DNA from: Hyphobacterium sp. SN044
GTDB lineage: Bacteria > Pseudomonadota > Alphaproteobacteria > Caulobacterales > Maricaulaceae
Length of the DNA: 64,000 nucleotides
Reading direction: 5' to 3'
Assembly (NCBI RefSeq): GCF_021864465.1
Contig: NZ_JAKKUV010000009.1
Span: 50,549 to 114,548, forward strand
In this document: positions 17,290 to 26,695 of the stretch, in pieces
Layout of the letters: the number at the start of each line of letters is the position of its first letter
Numbering within the stretch: the first letter of the stretch is position 1
The notes under the pieces: generated by a model
What the model was told of the DNA's origin: nothing
The model's input: only the letters and a program-made list of their open reading frames with translations
Database searches by the model: none
Made by a program: the position numbers and the translations under genes

Positions 17290-18408
17290 TCAGTCGTCGC
17301 CTTCGAGCGCCGGTTCATCGCCTGGCTCGATCTCGATCACGCGGCGGTCGCCGTCATTGTCGATCTCGACCACGACACGGCGGCTGCGGACGACTTCGGT
17401 TTCGCTGCCGTCCTCGTCGGTGAAGACGAAAACGCGCGGCTCGCCATCGAATTGCATCTGTCCGAAGCGCATTTCGGCGAAGCGCTCATTGTGCTCTTCC
17501 ATCCGGTCGAGGAATTCCTCGAGTTCGGCGCCCTCCAGCTCACGCTCGTCGAGCCAGACGCGGGTATTGCCATTCTCGTCCTCGATACGGATTTCGCTGG
17601 CATCACCCATGTCGCGGAAATGCCAGCGCATCTGGTCGCGCAAGCCGCGGGCTTCATCGCGTGCCCGGCGGGCTTCGTCGCGGGCGCGCCGAACCTCAAT
17701 GCGGGCATTGCGGCCTTCGTCACGTGCAGACCGCATCTCGATACGGGCCGAGCGCAGGGCATCGCGGGCCGCAATGCGGGCTTCGGCGAGTTCCTCGCGG
17801 ATCTCTTCCTGTTCGGCGGGCGACAGGTCACCGAAACGCACCCGTTCGCCATCGCGGTGAATCCAGGTGTCCTCGTCCGGATCGTCGATATCGATCTCGA
17901 TATTCTCGATCTCGGCAAAGGCTTCCTCGAGGGCCTCGTCTCGCGCGACCCAGTCGATCGAGTCGATCTCGGCCATCGCCCGTTCGACCTCTTCCATCGC
18001 GCGGGCGACTTCGATTCGGACTTCGCCGCTGTCCGGACCCATATGCCAGGCGAAGGCGCGGTGCGGCCCGAAGCCCTCGCTGACGTGAATGTCGTCGCCG
18101 TCGATCACGATACGGCCACCGTCGAAGTCGTGGCGCTCGCCATCAACGATGACCGCGCCATCGACGACTTCGATGCGCCGGCCATTGACGCTGATCTCGC
18201 TGGTCCCGTCGCCGGACACGACATGGACCGTGCGTTCGCCATGATCGCCGACAACTTCCACGACCCGGGCGTGACGCCCGTGGTGCATGTCGCCGGTGTG
18301 CATCACATGCACGCGGTGGTCGGTGCGGGCCTGATGCGGCTCGTCCGCGGAGGTGGCGGCGCAGGCGGTGAGCGCGAGCGCGGATGCCGAGAGAAGGAAG
18401 GCTTTCAT
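17290..18408 (-). CDS. lipoprotein with Arg/Glu/Ala-rich coiled coil
   Basis: 372 aa. Lipobox LTAC with Cys16. The N-terminal third is beta-like and rich in His (HVMHTGDMHHGRH). The centre (about 130-265) is long charged helix with an irregular repeat of the type ARDEAR/ARIEVR, predicted coiled coil. The C-terminal third is again beta-like (RVFVFTDEDGSE, VVVEIDNDGDRR) and very acidic at the end. Probably anchored in an envelope membrane; function unknown. Related to lipoproteins with alternating RDEARR repeats seen in Caulobacterales and relatives, from memory. Confidence 0.75.
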   Translation of the reverse strand: MKAFLLSASALALTACAATSADEPHQARTDHRVHVMHTGDMHHGRHARVVEVVGDHGERTVHVVSGDGTSEISVNGRRIEVVDGAVIVDGERHDFDGGRIVIDGDDIHVSEGFGPHRAFAWHMGPDSGEVRIEVARAMEEVERAMAEIDSIDWVARDEALEEAFAEIENIEIDIDDPDEDTWIHRDGERVRFGDLSPAEQEEIREELAEARIAARDALRSARIEMRSARDEGRNARIEVRRARDEARRARDEARGLRDQMRWHFRDMGDASEIRIEDENGNTRVWLDERELEGAELEEFLDRMEEHNERFAEMRFGQMQFDGEPRVFVFTDEDGSETEVVRSRRVVVEIDNDGDRRVIEIEPGDEPALEGDD

Positions 18409-18483
18409 TGCGTATCCCCTTTGAAGTGTGAGGAGCAGACTGCCGCGCGGCGGATTACGCGACTCGTGCGGTGATCTGAATAT

Positions 18484-18540
18484 TTCGTCATGCCCAGCTT
18501 GCCGGTCCGGGGTCCAAAGGGGTCCGGCGGCGGCCCCGGC
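18484..18540. repeat. degenerate GC-rich intergenic repeat
   Basis: TTCGTCATGCCCAGCTTGCCGGTCCGGGGTCC resembles the start of dispersed TCATGCCCGGGCTT-type repeats of alphaproteobacteria. Apart from this, the 250 bases between 18409 and 18658 show nothing recognisable. Confidence 0.3.
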
Positions 18541-18658
18541 AGGGGGGCTGGAACCGCCGCCGGGCAGGGTCTCAGCAGCCCGGTCAGCTTCCTACCGCGG
18601 GCGTTACGCCGTGCTGTCGCGTGCATGAAATTCAGGACATGCGCCTTGGGCGGGCCCG

Positions 18659-19588
18659 CTAGACGGGAAAGCGTTCCGCGCGCTCTGCGCGTATCTTCAG
18701 CTTCTCAGCGATCATTTCGTCGGCGAGGCGTTCGAATTCGGACGAATCCTTCAGCGAACGGCTCCAGTAGAGGAAGACCGGATGGACCGCCTTCGGGTGA
18801 TCGACCCGGCGCACCTTGAAGTCCGGATCGCGCAAGGCTTCACCGAGTGCGTAGAGGCTGGGCAGGACGGCGATGCCGGCACCGTTCACGGCCATCTGCC
18901 GGATCGCATCGAGACTGGTGCCCTGGTATTCGCTGCTGAGCGCCGCCCCGGCCTCCGCAGCGAGCTCTTCCACGATACGGGTCAGGTGAAACTCCGGGCC
19001 GAGCGTCAGGAGCGTGCGGCCGGCGAGCGCTTCGAGTCTGACCGGCGCTTCGTTGGTCATCAGCGGATCGTCCGCCTTGCCGCAGATCCACAGCGTTTCA
19101 TCGAAGAGCGAGCGGACGTTGAGGCCGGAGGCATCCCCTTCCGACGCGACAACGAGGTCGAGTTCGCCTTCGGCGAGACGGCGCAGCAGATCGCGCGATG
19201 CGCCTTCCACCAGATTGAGCGAGATGGGGGGCGTGTGTTCGCGCAGCCGCTCGCGCATCCGCGGCATCAGATAGGCGCCGATCGAAGGCAGGACACCGGC
19301 CTTCATCCGGCGTTCGGACTGCCCGGCCAGACGCCGCGCGGAAGTGCGGAAGGCGTGCCCGGCCTGGAGGGCGCGTTTCGCTTCGCCCAGCAGAGCAGCG
19401 CCCGCCTCGGTCAGCCGCACGCGGCGTGAGGTGCGCTCGAACAGGGTCAGGCCGAGTTCGGCTTCCAGGGCCGCGATCTGCTTCGACAGGCTGGGCTGGG
19501 TGACGGCGAGAGAATCGGCGGCCGGACCGAAGGCGCGATGCTCGGCGACGGCGACGAAATACTGGAGTTGCCGGAGGGTCGGGCGCAT
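18659..19588 (-). CDS. LysR-family regulator (OxyR-like architecture, no sensing Cys)
   Basis: 309 aa. N-terminal HTH is OxyR-like (MRPTLRQLQYFVAVAE, then TQPSLSKQIAALE). The position of the peroxide-sensing Cys of OxyR (GHC in E. coli) reads GPEFHLT here, so redox sensing by that disulfide is not expected. Divergent from the NTF2-like exported protein at 19720, with a 131-base shared control region, the classic LysR arrangement. Effector unknown. Confidence 0.9.
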   Translation of the reverse strand: MRPTLRQLQYFVAVAEHRAFGPAADSLAVTQPSLSKQIAALEAELGLTLFERTSRRVRLTEAGAALLGEAKRALQAGHAFRTSARRLAGQSERRMKAGVLPSIGAYLMPRMRERLREHTPPISLNLVEGASRDLLRRLAEGELDLVVASEGDASGLNVRSLFDETLWICGKADDPLMTNEAPVRLEALAGRTLLTLGPEFHLTRIVEELAAEAGAALSSEYQGTSLDAIRQMAVNGAGIAVLPSLYALGEALRDPDFKVRRVDHPKAVHPVFLYWSRSLKDSSEFERLADEMIAEKLKIRAERAERFPV

Positions 19589-19719
19589 GCGCGCCGCATA
19601 GCCTTATCCATGCCTTTTGGCAATCAATCCCGGGCGCAGTTTCCATTAGAACTTGCGGGCGGAATGCCTACCTCCGGCGCAGTGCCACGGAACGCACTGG
19701 ATATTGGAGGAAAGTCCAC

Positions 19720-20250
19720 ATGAAGACCCTGACCCTTGCCACTGCGCTGACCGGCGCCGCCCTGTTCGCCACCGCCGCTCAGGCGCAGGATGCAATCACC
19801 GAGGCCGACGTCGCTGCCGCCCAGCAGGCCTGGGGCGAAGGCATCGTCGCGATCGGCGCCGCCTACACCGCCGAAGGCGACTACACCCAGGCCGCGCGCG
19901 ATCACATCGAGCGCTTTTACGCCTATGGTTCGCACCCGGTCCTGTTCAAGCCGACGCTGGCCGCTGAAGATCAGTTCCGCGGTTCGTTCGACGAGGCTCT
20001 GTCCTACTTCGTGGGTGGCTCGATCGAGGAAGACAATGGCTTCGCGATCGCGCCCTACACCCATGTCCGCTGGGAGAATGAAGCGACCTTCATCGACAGC
20101 GACAGCGCGATGGCGATGGGCAATTACTACTTCACCCGCACCGACGGCACCGAGGTGAAGGTGGAGTACAGCTTCGGCTATGTTCGCGGTGAGGACGGCG
20201 AACTCGACATCGTCCTGCACCACTCCTCGCTGCCCTTCAGCGCGGAATAA
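19720..20250 (+). CDS. exported NTF2/SnoaL-like protein
   Basis: 176 aa. Sec signal 1-22 (AQAQ). The mature part looks like a cone-shaped NTF2/SnoaL fold: an N-terminal helix with AAYTAEGDYTQAARDHIERFYAY, central LFKPTLA, then strands ending VEYSFGYVRGEDGELDIVLHHSS. This last strand pattern is typical of proteins often mislabelled phosphoribosyl-AMP cyclohydrolase. A strong GGAGGAAAG site precedes the ATG. Likely target of the divergent LysR regulator. Ligand unknown. Confidence 0.75.
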   Translation: MKTLTLATALTGAALFATAAQAQDAITEADVAAAQQAWGEGIVAIGAAYTAEGDYTQAARDHIERFYAYGSHPVLFKPTLAAEDQFRGSFDEALSYFVGGSIEEDNGFAIAPYTHVRWENEATFIDSDSAMAMGNYYFTRTDGTEVKVEYSFGYVRGEDGELDIVLHHSSLPFSAE

Positions 20251-20259
20251 TCCCGGACC

Positions 20260-20290
20260 GAGCCGGGCGGGCGTCAGTCCCGCCCGGCTC
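20260..20290 (+). terminator. probable terminator hairpin
   Basis: GAGCCGGGCGGG / CCCGCCCGGCTC, perfect 12-bp stem with a 7-base loop, 10 bases after the stop codon; only a weak T-rich tail. Confidence 0.6.
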
Positions 20291-20448
20291 GCCTTCCGTT
20301 CCGGTACTCACCGCCGGTTCATGGACCGCCGGATCATCTCTCCCGCTGCGACAGCGCACTGCAATCAATCGCCGTGCGTGTCGGCGCAGGCCTTGCATCA
20401 CCGCGCCCCGTCTTCAATCGTGAGACCGGGACGGACGGGAGAGACAGC

Positions 20449-21534
20449 GTGAGTGTGAATCGCCGACATGTATTGGCTGCCGGTGCGGCAAGCCTTGCCT
20501 TTCCGTCCGTCGCCCGGGCCTCGGCCCGGATGACCGCGGCCCGGGCCGCGCGGATGTTGTTGATGGGCTTCATCGGCGACAATCCCGATGCCGACGGCGC
20601 GGATATCGTGGCCGATCACCTGGCCAATGGCCGCATCGGCGGCGTCCTCTTCCTGCGCCACAATGTGCGTTCGCGCGAAGGCGCGGAAGGGCTGGCGGCG
20701 CGGTTCCGCGAGATCAATCCGGATGTCTTCCTGGCGCTCGACCAGGAGGGCGGCGCGGTCCAGCGCCTGTCCGGCGATCTCGGCTATACGCCGATCCCGC
20801 GCGCGCATGTGCTGGCGCAGGCGCAATCCCCCGAGGAGGCCGAGGCGACCTATCGTGCCGCGGCGCGCGAATTCACCGCCGCCGGCTTCGACATGAATCT
20901 CGCGCCGGTCGCAGACTTCCAGGACGAAGCCAATGGCGTGATCGGACGCTGGGGGCGGGGCTATGGCACGGACGGCGAGACAATCGCCGACTATGCCGGG
21001 GCCTTCATCGACGCGTTCGAGGCGGAAGGCGCAGTCTGCGCCATCAAGCATTTCCCCGGTCATGGCCGCTCGACCGGCGACAGCCATGAGGGCTTCGTCG
21101 ACATTTCCGAGAGCTGGAGCGAAGCGGAACTGGCGCCCTTTGCCGAGCTGATCGAACGGCGCAAGGCGCATCTGATCATGGGCGGACACCTGATCCATCG
21201 CGGGCTCGACCCGAGTGGCGACCCGGTGACGCTGTCGCGCCCGATCCTGCACGAGCTGCTGCGCGGGCGGATGGGCTATCGCGGCGCGGTGATCACCGAC
21301 GATCTCGACATGGGCGCGATCCGCGATCACTACGCCCAGCGTGAAGCGGTGATCCGGTCGCTCGTGGCCGGCAACGACATCATCATGATGTCGAACTCCG
21401 CTGCGCCGGACCCCGCCCTGCCGCAGAAATTCGCCCGCTGGGTCGAGGAAGCGGTCGAGGAGGGCCGACTGAGCGAGCAGCGGGTGAACCGCTCACTCGC
21501 CCGGATCGAAACCCTCAGTGGCCGGACGGGTTAG
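20449..21534 (+). CDS. GH3 beta-N-acetylhexosaminidase, exported NagZ-like
   Basis: 361 aa. Cleaves N-acetylglucosamine from peptidoglycan fragments in NagZ homologues. Signatures: DQEGGAVQRL, KHFPGHG followed by the GDSH acid/base loop, and the nucleophile Asp in ITDDLDMGAI. Unlike cytosolic NagZ it has an N-terminal extension with NRRHVLAAGAASLAFPS and an ARA end, which looks like a twin-arginine signal. A GTG at 20449 (or 20455) is the likely start since no ATG precedes the signal; GGGAGAG lies 6 bases upstream. Tail-to-tail with the S9 peptidase. Confidence 0.88.
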   Translation: MSVNRRHVLAAGAASLAFPSVARASARMTAARAARMLLMGFIGDNPDADGADIVADHLANGRIGGVLFLRHNVRSREGAEGLAARFREINPDVFLALDQEGGAVQRLSGDLGYTPIPRAHVLAQAQSPEEAEATYRAAAREFTAAGFDMNLAPVADFQDEANGVIGRWGRGYGTDGETIADYAGAFIDAFEAEGAVCAIKHFPGHGRSTGDSHEGFVDISESWSEAELAPFAELIERRKAHLIMGGHLIHRGLDPSGDPVTLSRPILHELLRGRMGYRGAVITDDLDMGAIRDHYAQREAVIRSLVAGNDIIMMSNSAAPDPALPQKFARWVEEAVEEGRLSEQRVNRSLARIETLSGRTG

Positions 21535-23453
21535 TTCGCGGCTTCTCCCTCGCCCCTCAGATACGTGTTCAGGAAGTTGAGATAGGCCTCGGATGCCGTG
21601 ATGCGGTTTTCTCGGCGGCGGAAGCCGTGGCCCTCGTCCGGGAAGAGAACATAGGTCACCGGCACGCCATTGGCCTCGACCGCGGCGACCAGCTCGTCGC
21701 TTTCCACCTGCAGCACACGCGGATCGTTCGCGCCCTGGATGACCAGAAGCGGCCTAGTGATCCTGTCGGCATGGAAGAGCGGCGAGATGGCGCGGTGGCG
21801 TTCCGCGTCGGTCGCGGGGTCGCCCATCTCGTCATAGAGCGCCTCGCGGAAGCTCTCCCACCAGGGCGGGATGGAGGCGAGGGTGCGCTCCCAGTTGGTC
21901 ACGCCGAAAATGTTGATGCCGACCTCGAAGGCGTCGGGGTGGAAGGTGAGGGCGGCGGCGGTCATGAAGCCGCCATAGGAGCCGCCGATCACGCCGACCT
22001 GATCGGCATTCACCCAGTCCTGTTCGCGCAGCCAGTCGCCTGCGGCGACGATGTCGCGCAAATCTTCCTCGCCATGGCGGCGGTCATCCATGTGGAAGAA
22101 GGTCTTGCCGTAACCGGACGAGCCCCGGTTGTTCGCCGCATAGACGGCGTAGCCATGGTTCACGAGGTGCTGGATGGTCGCGGAATAGCCGATCCGGCTC
22201 TGCCCGCCCGGACCGCCATGCACCCAGACCAGGGCCGGGACCGGATTGTCGGCGCTGGCGCCATGCGGGCGGTAGAGAATGCCGGGGATTTCCAGCCCGT
22301 CGAAGCTTTCGAAGCGCACCACCTCCGCGTCGACCATTTCATCCTCGGAAATGGCGGGGTTGAGCGCATTGGTCAGCTGGGCGTGGTCCTGCGTTTCCAG
22401 ATCCACGACATGCAGGTTCGAGGGCGAGGTCGCGCTGTCGATCAGGAAGGCGATCCTGCTTCCGTCGCGCGAGAAGCGGACCGAGCCGATATCGCCGGCC
22501 GGAAGCTCGGGCAGGGCGAGCGTTTCCCCCGTCCCGGTGTCGATGATGGTCACTTCGGTGCGGGCGTCGGCATTGATGCCCGAGACGCGGTACTGGCCAG
22601 ACGGCGAATAGGTGACGAAGGACACATCCCAGTCCGCCTCGATCAGCGGCGCGGTGTCACCGGTTTCGAGGTCATAGGTCCAGGCCTGGTTGAACTCGCC
22701 ATGCTCGTTGGTGGCGTAAACAAGGGCCGAAGAATCCGGCGTGAAGGTGTAGACGCCGTAGGCGATATTGCCTTCATGCTCGGTGATCAGCGTCGGTTCG
22801 GTCTCGCCGGAGGCGAGGTCGAGCAGGAGGATATCGCTGTCCGCCGAGGTGCGGTTGCGCACCAGCGCCAGCCAGCGGCCGTCCGGACTGACATCGCCGA
22901 TCTCCAGCGAGTCGTCGTTCTGGAAGACGGTCTGGCTTTCGAAGCTGACCGTGTCATAGGCATAGATGTCCATCGAGGCCTGATCGCGCTCATTGGTCAT
23001 CACCCACATGTCCGAGCCATCCGGGGACCAGCCGAGGAATTGCGCGCGCGTCTCCTCGCCCGGCGTGATATCGTAGAGCTGGCCGTTCTCGTCGCGGATG
23101 TAGATGTGGCTCAGCTCGTTGCCGCCCTGGTCGGCGGTCACGACGACGCGGTCGTCATTCGGAAAATAGCTGACGGCGAAGGTCGCGTTGGTTTCGGACT
23201 CCGTCAGCGCCGTGCGCTCGCCGGTTTCCGGGTCGACGGCATAGGCGTTGAACACGCCGGTCTCGTCGCTGGAGATCAGGATGCGGCTGTCGTCGGGCGA
23301 GAAGGCGAAGCCGGCGCTCGAGGCCATGCCGAAACTCGTCGTCATGTGGAAGGTCGCGGCATCATGCCGGACGGGTTCTTCCTGCGCACTGGCGGGCAGG
23401 GTCAGCAGCAGAGCTGCCGGCGCGGCGGCGAAGGCAAGGCGCAAGGACTTCAT
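21531..23453 (-). CDS. S9-family prolyl oligopeptidase-like peptidase
   Basis: 640 aa. Sec signal (1-23, ending ASAQ) places it in the periplasm. An N-terminal beta-propeller (repeated GETV/SPDG-type WD40-like blades to about 370) is followed by an alpha/beta-hydrolase domain with the Ser nucleophile in GGSYGGFM, Asp in GANDPRV and His in DEGHGF. Likely a dipeptidyl- or acylaminoacyl-peptidase for short peptides. The ATG at 23453 is preferred: a GGGGAGA site lies 6 bases upstream, versus none for 23468. Confidence 0.92.
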   Translation of the reverse strand: MKSLRLAFAAAPAALLLTLPASAQEEPVRHDAATFHMTTSFGMASSAGFAFSPDDSRILISSDETGVFNAYAVDPETGERTALTESETNATFAVSYFPNDDRVVVTADQGGNELSHIYIRDENGQLYDITPGEETRAQFLGWSPDGSDMWVMTNERDQASMDIYAYDTVSFESQTVFQNDDSLEIGDVSPDGRWLALVRNRTSADSDILLLDLASGETEPTLITEHEGNIAYGVYTFTPDSSALVYATNEHGEFNQAWTYDLETGDTAPLIEADWDVSFVTYSPSGQYRVSGINADARTEVTIIDTGTGETLALPELPAGDIGSVRFSRDGSRIAFLIDSATSPSNLHVVDLETQDHAQLTNALNPAISEDEMVDAEVVRFESFDGLEIPGILYRPHGASADNPVPALVWVHGGPGGQSRIGYSATIQHLVNHGYAVYAANNRGSSGYGKTFFHMDDRRHGEEDLRDIVAAGDWLREQDWVNADQVGVIGGSYGGFMTAAALTFHPDAFEVGINIFGVTNWERTLASIPPWWESFREALYDEMGDPATDAERHRAISPLFHADRITRPLLVIQGANDPRVLQVESDELVAAVEANGVPVTYVLFPDEGHGFRRRENRITASEAYLNFLNTYLRGEGEAAN

Positions 23454-23523
23454 GTCATCTCTCCCCATGGGTTGGCCCGACTATAACGCCGGGCCGGGGG
23501 AGGGCCGCAACCGAAACCGGCCG

Positions 23524-23565
23524 GAAACAAAAAGGGCGGCCCGAGGGCCGCCCTTTCGCAATTGC
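23524..23565. repeat. second copy of the groEL terminator (left direct repeat)
   Basis: Thirty-seven bases at 23524-23560 are identical to 24425-24461, including a hairpin (AAAGGGCGGCC / GGCCGCCCTTT) that terminates groEL in the other copy. Here it can terminate the relic or the S9 gene region. Together with the groEL tail at 23623-23651 it marks the left end of the duplicated sequence. Confidence 0.85.
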
Positions 23566-23622
23566 AAGGCTTGGGTCCCCGGATCAGGTCCGGGACGCTT
23601 GGCACCTTGCGGTGCCGAGCGA
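23566..23622. repeat. two palindromic repeats inserted in the groEL trailer copy
   Basis: The left copy of the groEL trailer carries about 57 bases absent from the right copy: TCCCCGGA TCAG GTCCGGGA and GGCACC TTGC GGTGCC, two adjacent hairpins. The GGGTCCC motif matches the palindrome beside the GIY-YIG relic at 8662. Confidence 0.5.
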
Positions 23623-23651
23623 CTAGAAGTCCATGCCGCCCATTCCGCCCA
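23623..23651 (-). pseudogene. groEL 3'-end relic
   Basis: Twenty-nine bases match the end of groEL (24482-24510) with one mismatch, encoding GGMGGMDF and a stop on the minus strand. Sequence to the right is unrelated to groEL. It is either the scar of an integration at the groEL 3' end or the tail of a lost second groEL. Confidence 0.8.
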
Positions 23652-23690
23652 CTTCGAAGGTGTCGTTGCGAACGTTTCGAGACAGACTGC

Positions 23691-23704
23691 CGTGTCCGGA
23701 CACG
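23691..23704. promoter_or_regulatory. candidate operator palindrome upstream of RHH gene
   Basis: CGTGTCCGGACACG is a perfect 14-base palindrome 66 bases before the ATG. GACAG GAAAT CTGTC (near 23720-23735) is a second inverted repeat. Ribbon-helix-helix proteins usually bind short inverted repeats in their own promoters, so autoregulation is plausible. Confidence 0.4.
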
Positions 23705-23770
23705 AATTCGCTTTTTCGGGACAGGAAATCTGTCACGCTCGATGCTTGGAGATGCCAATTGTCGGACGCC

Positions 23771-24412
23771 ATGAAGAACGAACCGCCCATGCGCCGCGAT
23801 CCTAAAAAGACCGTGTCGATCGAAGTCCGTGTCAGCTCGGAAGAAAAGCACGCTTTTGCCGAGGCCTGCCGGTCCGCGAACCGCTCGGTGAGCGAGGTGC
23901 TGCGCCGCTCAATGAGCGTGTTCGTTTTGTTGCATGGTGTGCAACAGAGGATCACTCGATCAATGACATTTCTATTCCAACGCCCGATCCGGGCCGCGCT
24001 GACCGCCCTGGGATCGGCGGGCACATTGACGGCCGGGGTTTTGCTGGTTCCGAGCGCGTCGGCTGACATGCCGCTGGCCTATCAGGTCAACCTCGATGAT
24101 GGCATCGGCCAGATCGTATCCCAGGGTGTCGCTGGCAGGGGTTCGGAGGGGTCTGGGCCGGTGTCCGACTCTTTGGGCGAATCTGTCCGGTACGCGCTCG
24201 TCGTTGAACCCTGTGGAGCCGCGGCGGCCCCGTCCTGTCGCGACGGCGCCGCGCACGTCATGCTCAGCGTGTGGGAACTTCGCGATGGCGAAGACTGGCG
24301 AGCGGAAGACCGGGGCATCGTTACCTCCCAATCGGGGGAAATCCGTTTCGAAGAGGTTCTGAGCGACGGCCGGGTTCTGACACTCATCGTCGGCCCACAG
24401 TCGGAATCCTGA
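23771..24412 (+). CDS. ribbon-helix-helix domain joined to a signal/TM segment and periplasmic domain
   Basis: 213 aa, no family recognised. Residues 13-52 fit a ribbon-helix-helix fold: strand KTVSIEVRVS, helix SEEKHAFAEACRSAN, helix SVSEVLRRSMSVFV. Residues 65-98 read as a perfect Sec signal or single TM segment (from MTFLFQRPIR to PSASA), then about 115 periplasmic-type residues with two Cys (EPCG, PSCRDG). The whole frame could make a membrane-anchored DNA-binding protein; alternatively an internal ATG at 23963 (residue 65, AGAGGA about 12 bases upstream) makes a separate secreted protein. Lower GC than the surroundings and placement between groEL tail copies suggest acquired DNA. Confidence 0.6.
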   Translation: MKNEPPMRRDPKKTVSIEVRVSSEEKHAFAEACRSANRSVSEVLRRSMSVFVLLHGVQQRITRSMTFLFQRPIRAALTALGSAGTLTAGVLLVPSASADMPLAYQVNLDDGIGQIVSQGVAGRGSEGSGPVSDSLGESVRYALVVEPCGAAAAPSCRDGAAHVMLSVWELRDGEDWRAEDRGIVTSQSGEIRFEEVLSDGRVLTLIVGPQSES

Positions 24413-24424
24413 TTTCCGGCTGAT

Positions 24425-24466
24425 GAAACAAAAAGGGCGGCCCGAGGGCCGCCCTTTCGCATTTGC
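24425..24466. terminator. groEL terminator (right direct repeat)
   Basis: AAAGGGCGGCC CGAG GGCCGCCCTTT at 24432-24457 with A-run on the left (a T-run for minus-strand groEL) and T-run on the right, so bidirectional. It ends groEL and the insert gene. Same sequence as 23524-23560. Confidence 0.88.
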
Positions 24467-24481
24467 CATCTGGGTGGTGAA

Positions 24482-26155
<1,674 letters not shown>

Positions 26156-26183
26156 TCAGAGGGTTCGTCGATGCGGGCCAGGA

Positions 26184-26474
26184 CTACTTCTCGAGGATGC
26201 CGAGAATGTCCGACTCCTTCATGATGAGGAGGTCTTCGCCATCAACGCGCACTTCGGTGCCCGACCACTTGCCGAACAGGATGCGGTCGCCGGCCTTCAC
26301 GTCCAGCGGACGGACCGAGCCGTCTTCCTTGATCGCGCCATTGCCGACAGCGACGACTTCGCCTTCCTGCGGCTTTTCCTTGGCGGTGTCCGGAATGATG
26401 ATTCCGCCCTTGGTCTTCGATTCTTCTTCCACGCGCTTCACGAGCACGCGGTCCTGCAGCGGACGAAAGTTCAT
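26184..26474 (-). CDS. groES: co-chaperonin GroES
   Basis: 96 aa, the standard length. N-terminal [16 protein letters not shown], the mobile loop [17 protein letters not shown] that contacts GroEL, and the C-terminal ESDILGILE. First gene of groESL; start at 26474 follows AGGGTGA. Confidence 0.99.
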   Translation of the reverse strand: MNFRPLQDRVLVKRVEEESKTKGGIIIPDTAKEKPQEGEVVAVGNGAIKEDGSVRPLDVKAGDRILFGKWSGTEVRVDGEDLLIMKESDILGILEK

Positions 26475-26521
26475 GTGAGTTCACCCTGTAAATTCGTTGA
26501 TCTCGTTGGCCGGGCCGCCGA

Positions 26522-26548
26522 TTAGCACTCGACAGGACCGGCTGCTAA
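26522..26548. promoter_or_regulatory. CIRCE element (HrcA operator), imperfect right arm
   Basis: TTAGCACTC - 9 bases - GGCTGCTAA. The left arm is the exact consensus; the right arm differs at two positions from GAGTGCTAA. Lies between the heat-shock promoter and groES, where HrcA would block transcription. Confidence 0.85.
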
Positions 26549-26556
26549 CGGCGCGG

Positions 26557-26585
26557 AGATAGGCAGGCGGCCGAAGACCGTCAAG
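26557..26585 (-). promoter_or_regulatory. groESL promoter, sigma-32/sigma-70 type
   Basis: On the minus strand CTTGAC (26580-26585), 17-base spacer, CTATCT (26557-26562). This fits the alphaproteobacterial RpoH consensus CTTGAC-N17-CYTATnT, and also a weak sigma-70 site. Immediately upstream of the CIRCE. Confidence 0.7.
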
Positions 26586-26695
26586 GGGCTCGGCCGCACT
26601 GTCAGGAACATTTCACTGAGTTGGACGTTGAGCGGATGACACGCGCAGCGCTATGGTGCGCGCGGTCGAGGGTGGCTGAACGGAGAAATTTCCCG

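Noticed and set aside
18659-19588. OxyR assignment for the LysR gene
   Set aside because: The position of the peroxide-sensing Cys is occupied by other residues, so the name was not used.
21627-23486. 619-codon plus-strand open frame opposite the S9 peptidase
   Set aside because: Antisense shadow with no domains; the peptidase has signal peptide, propeller and catalytic triad.
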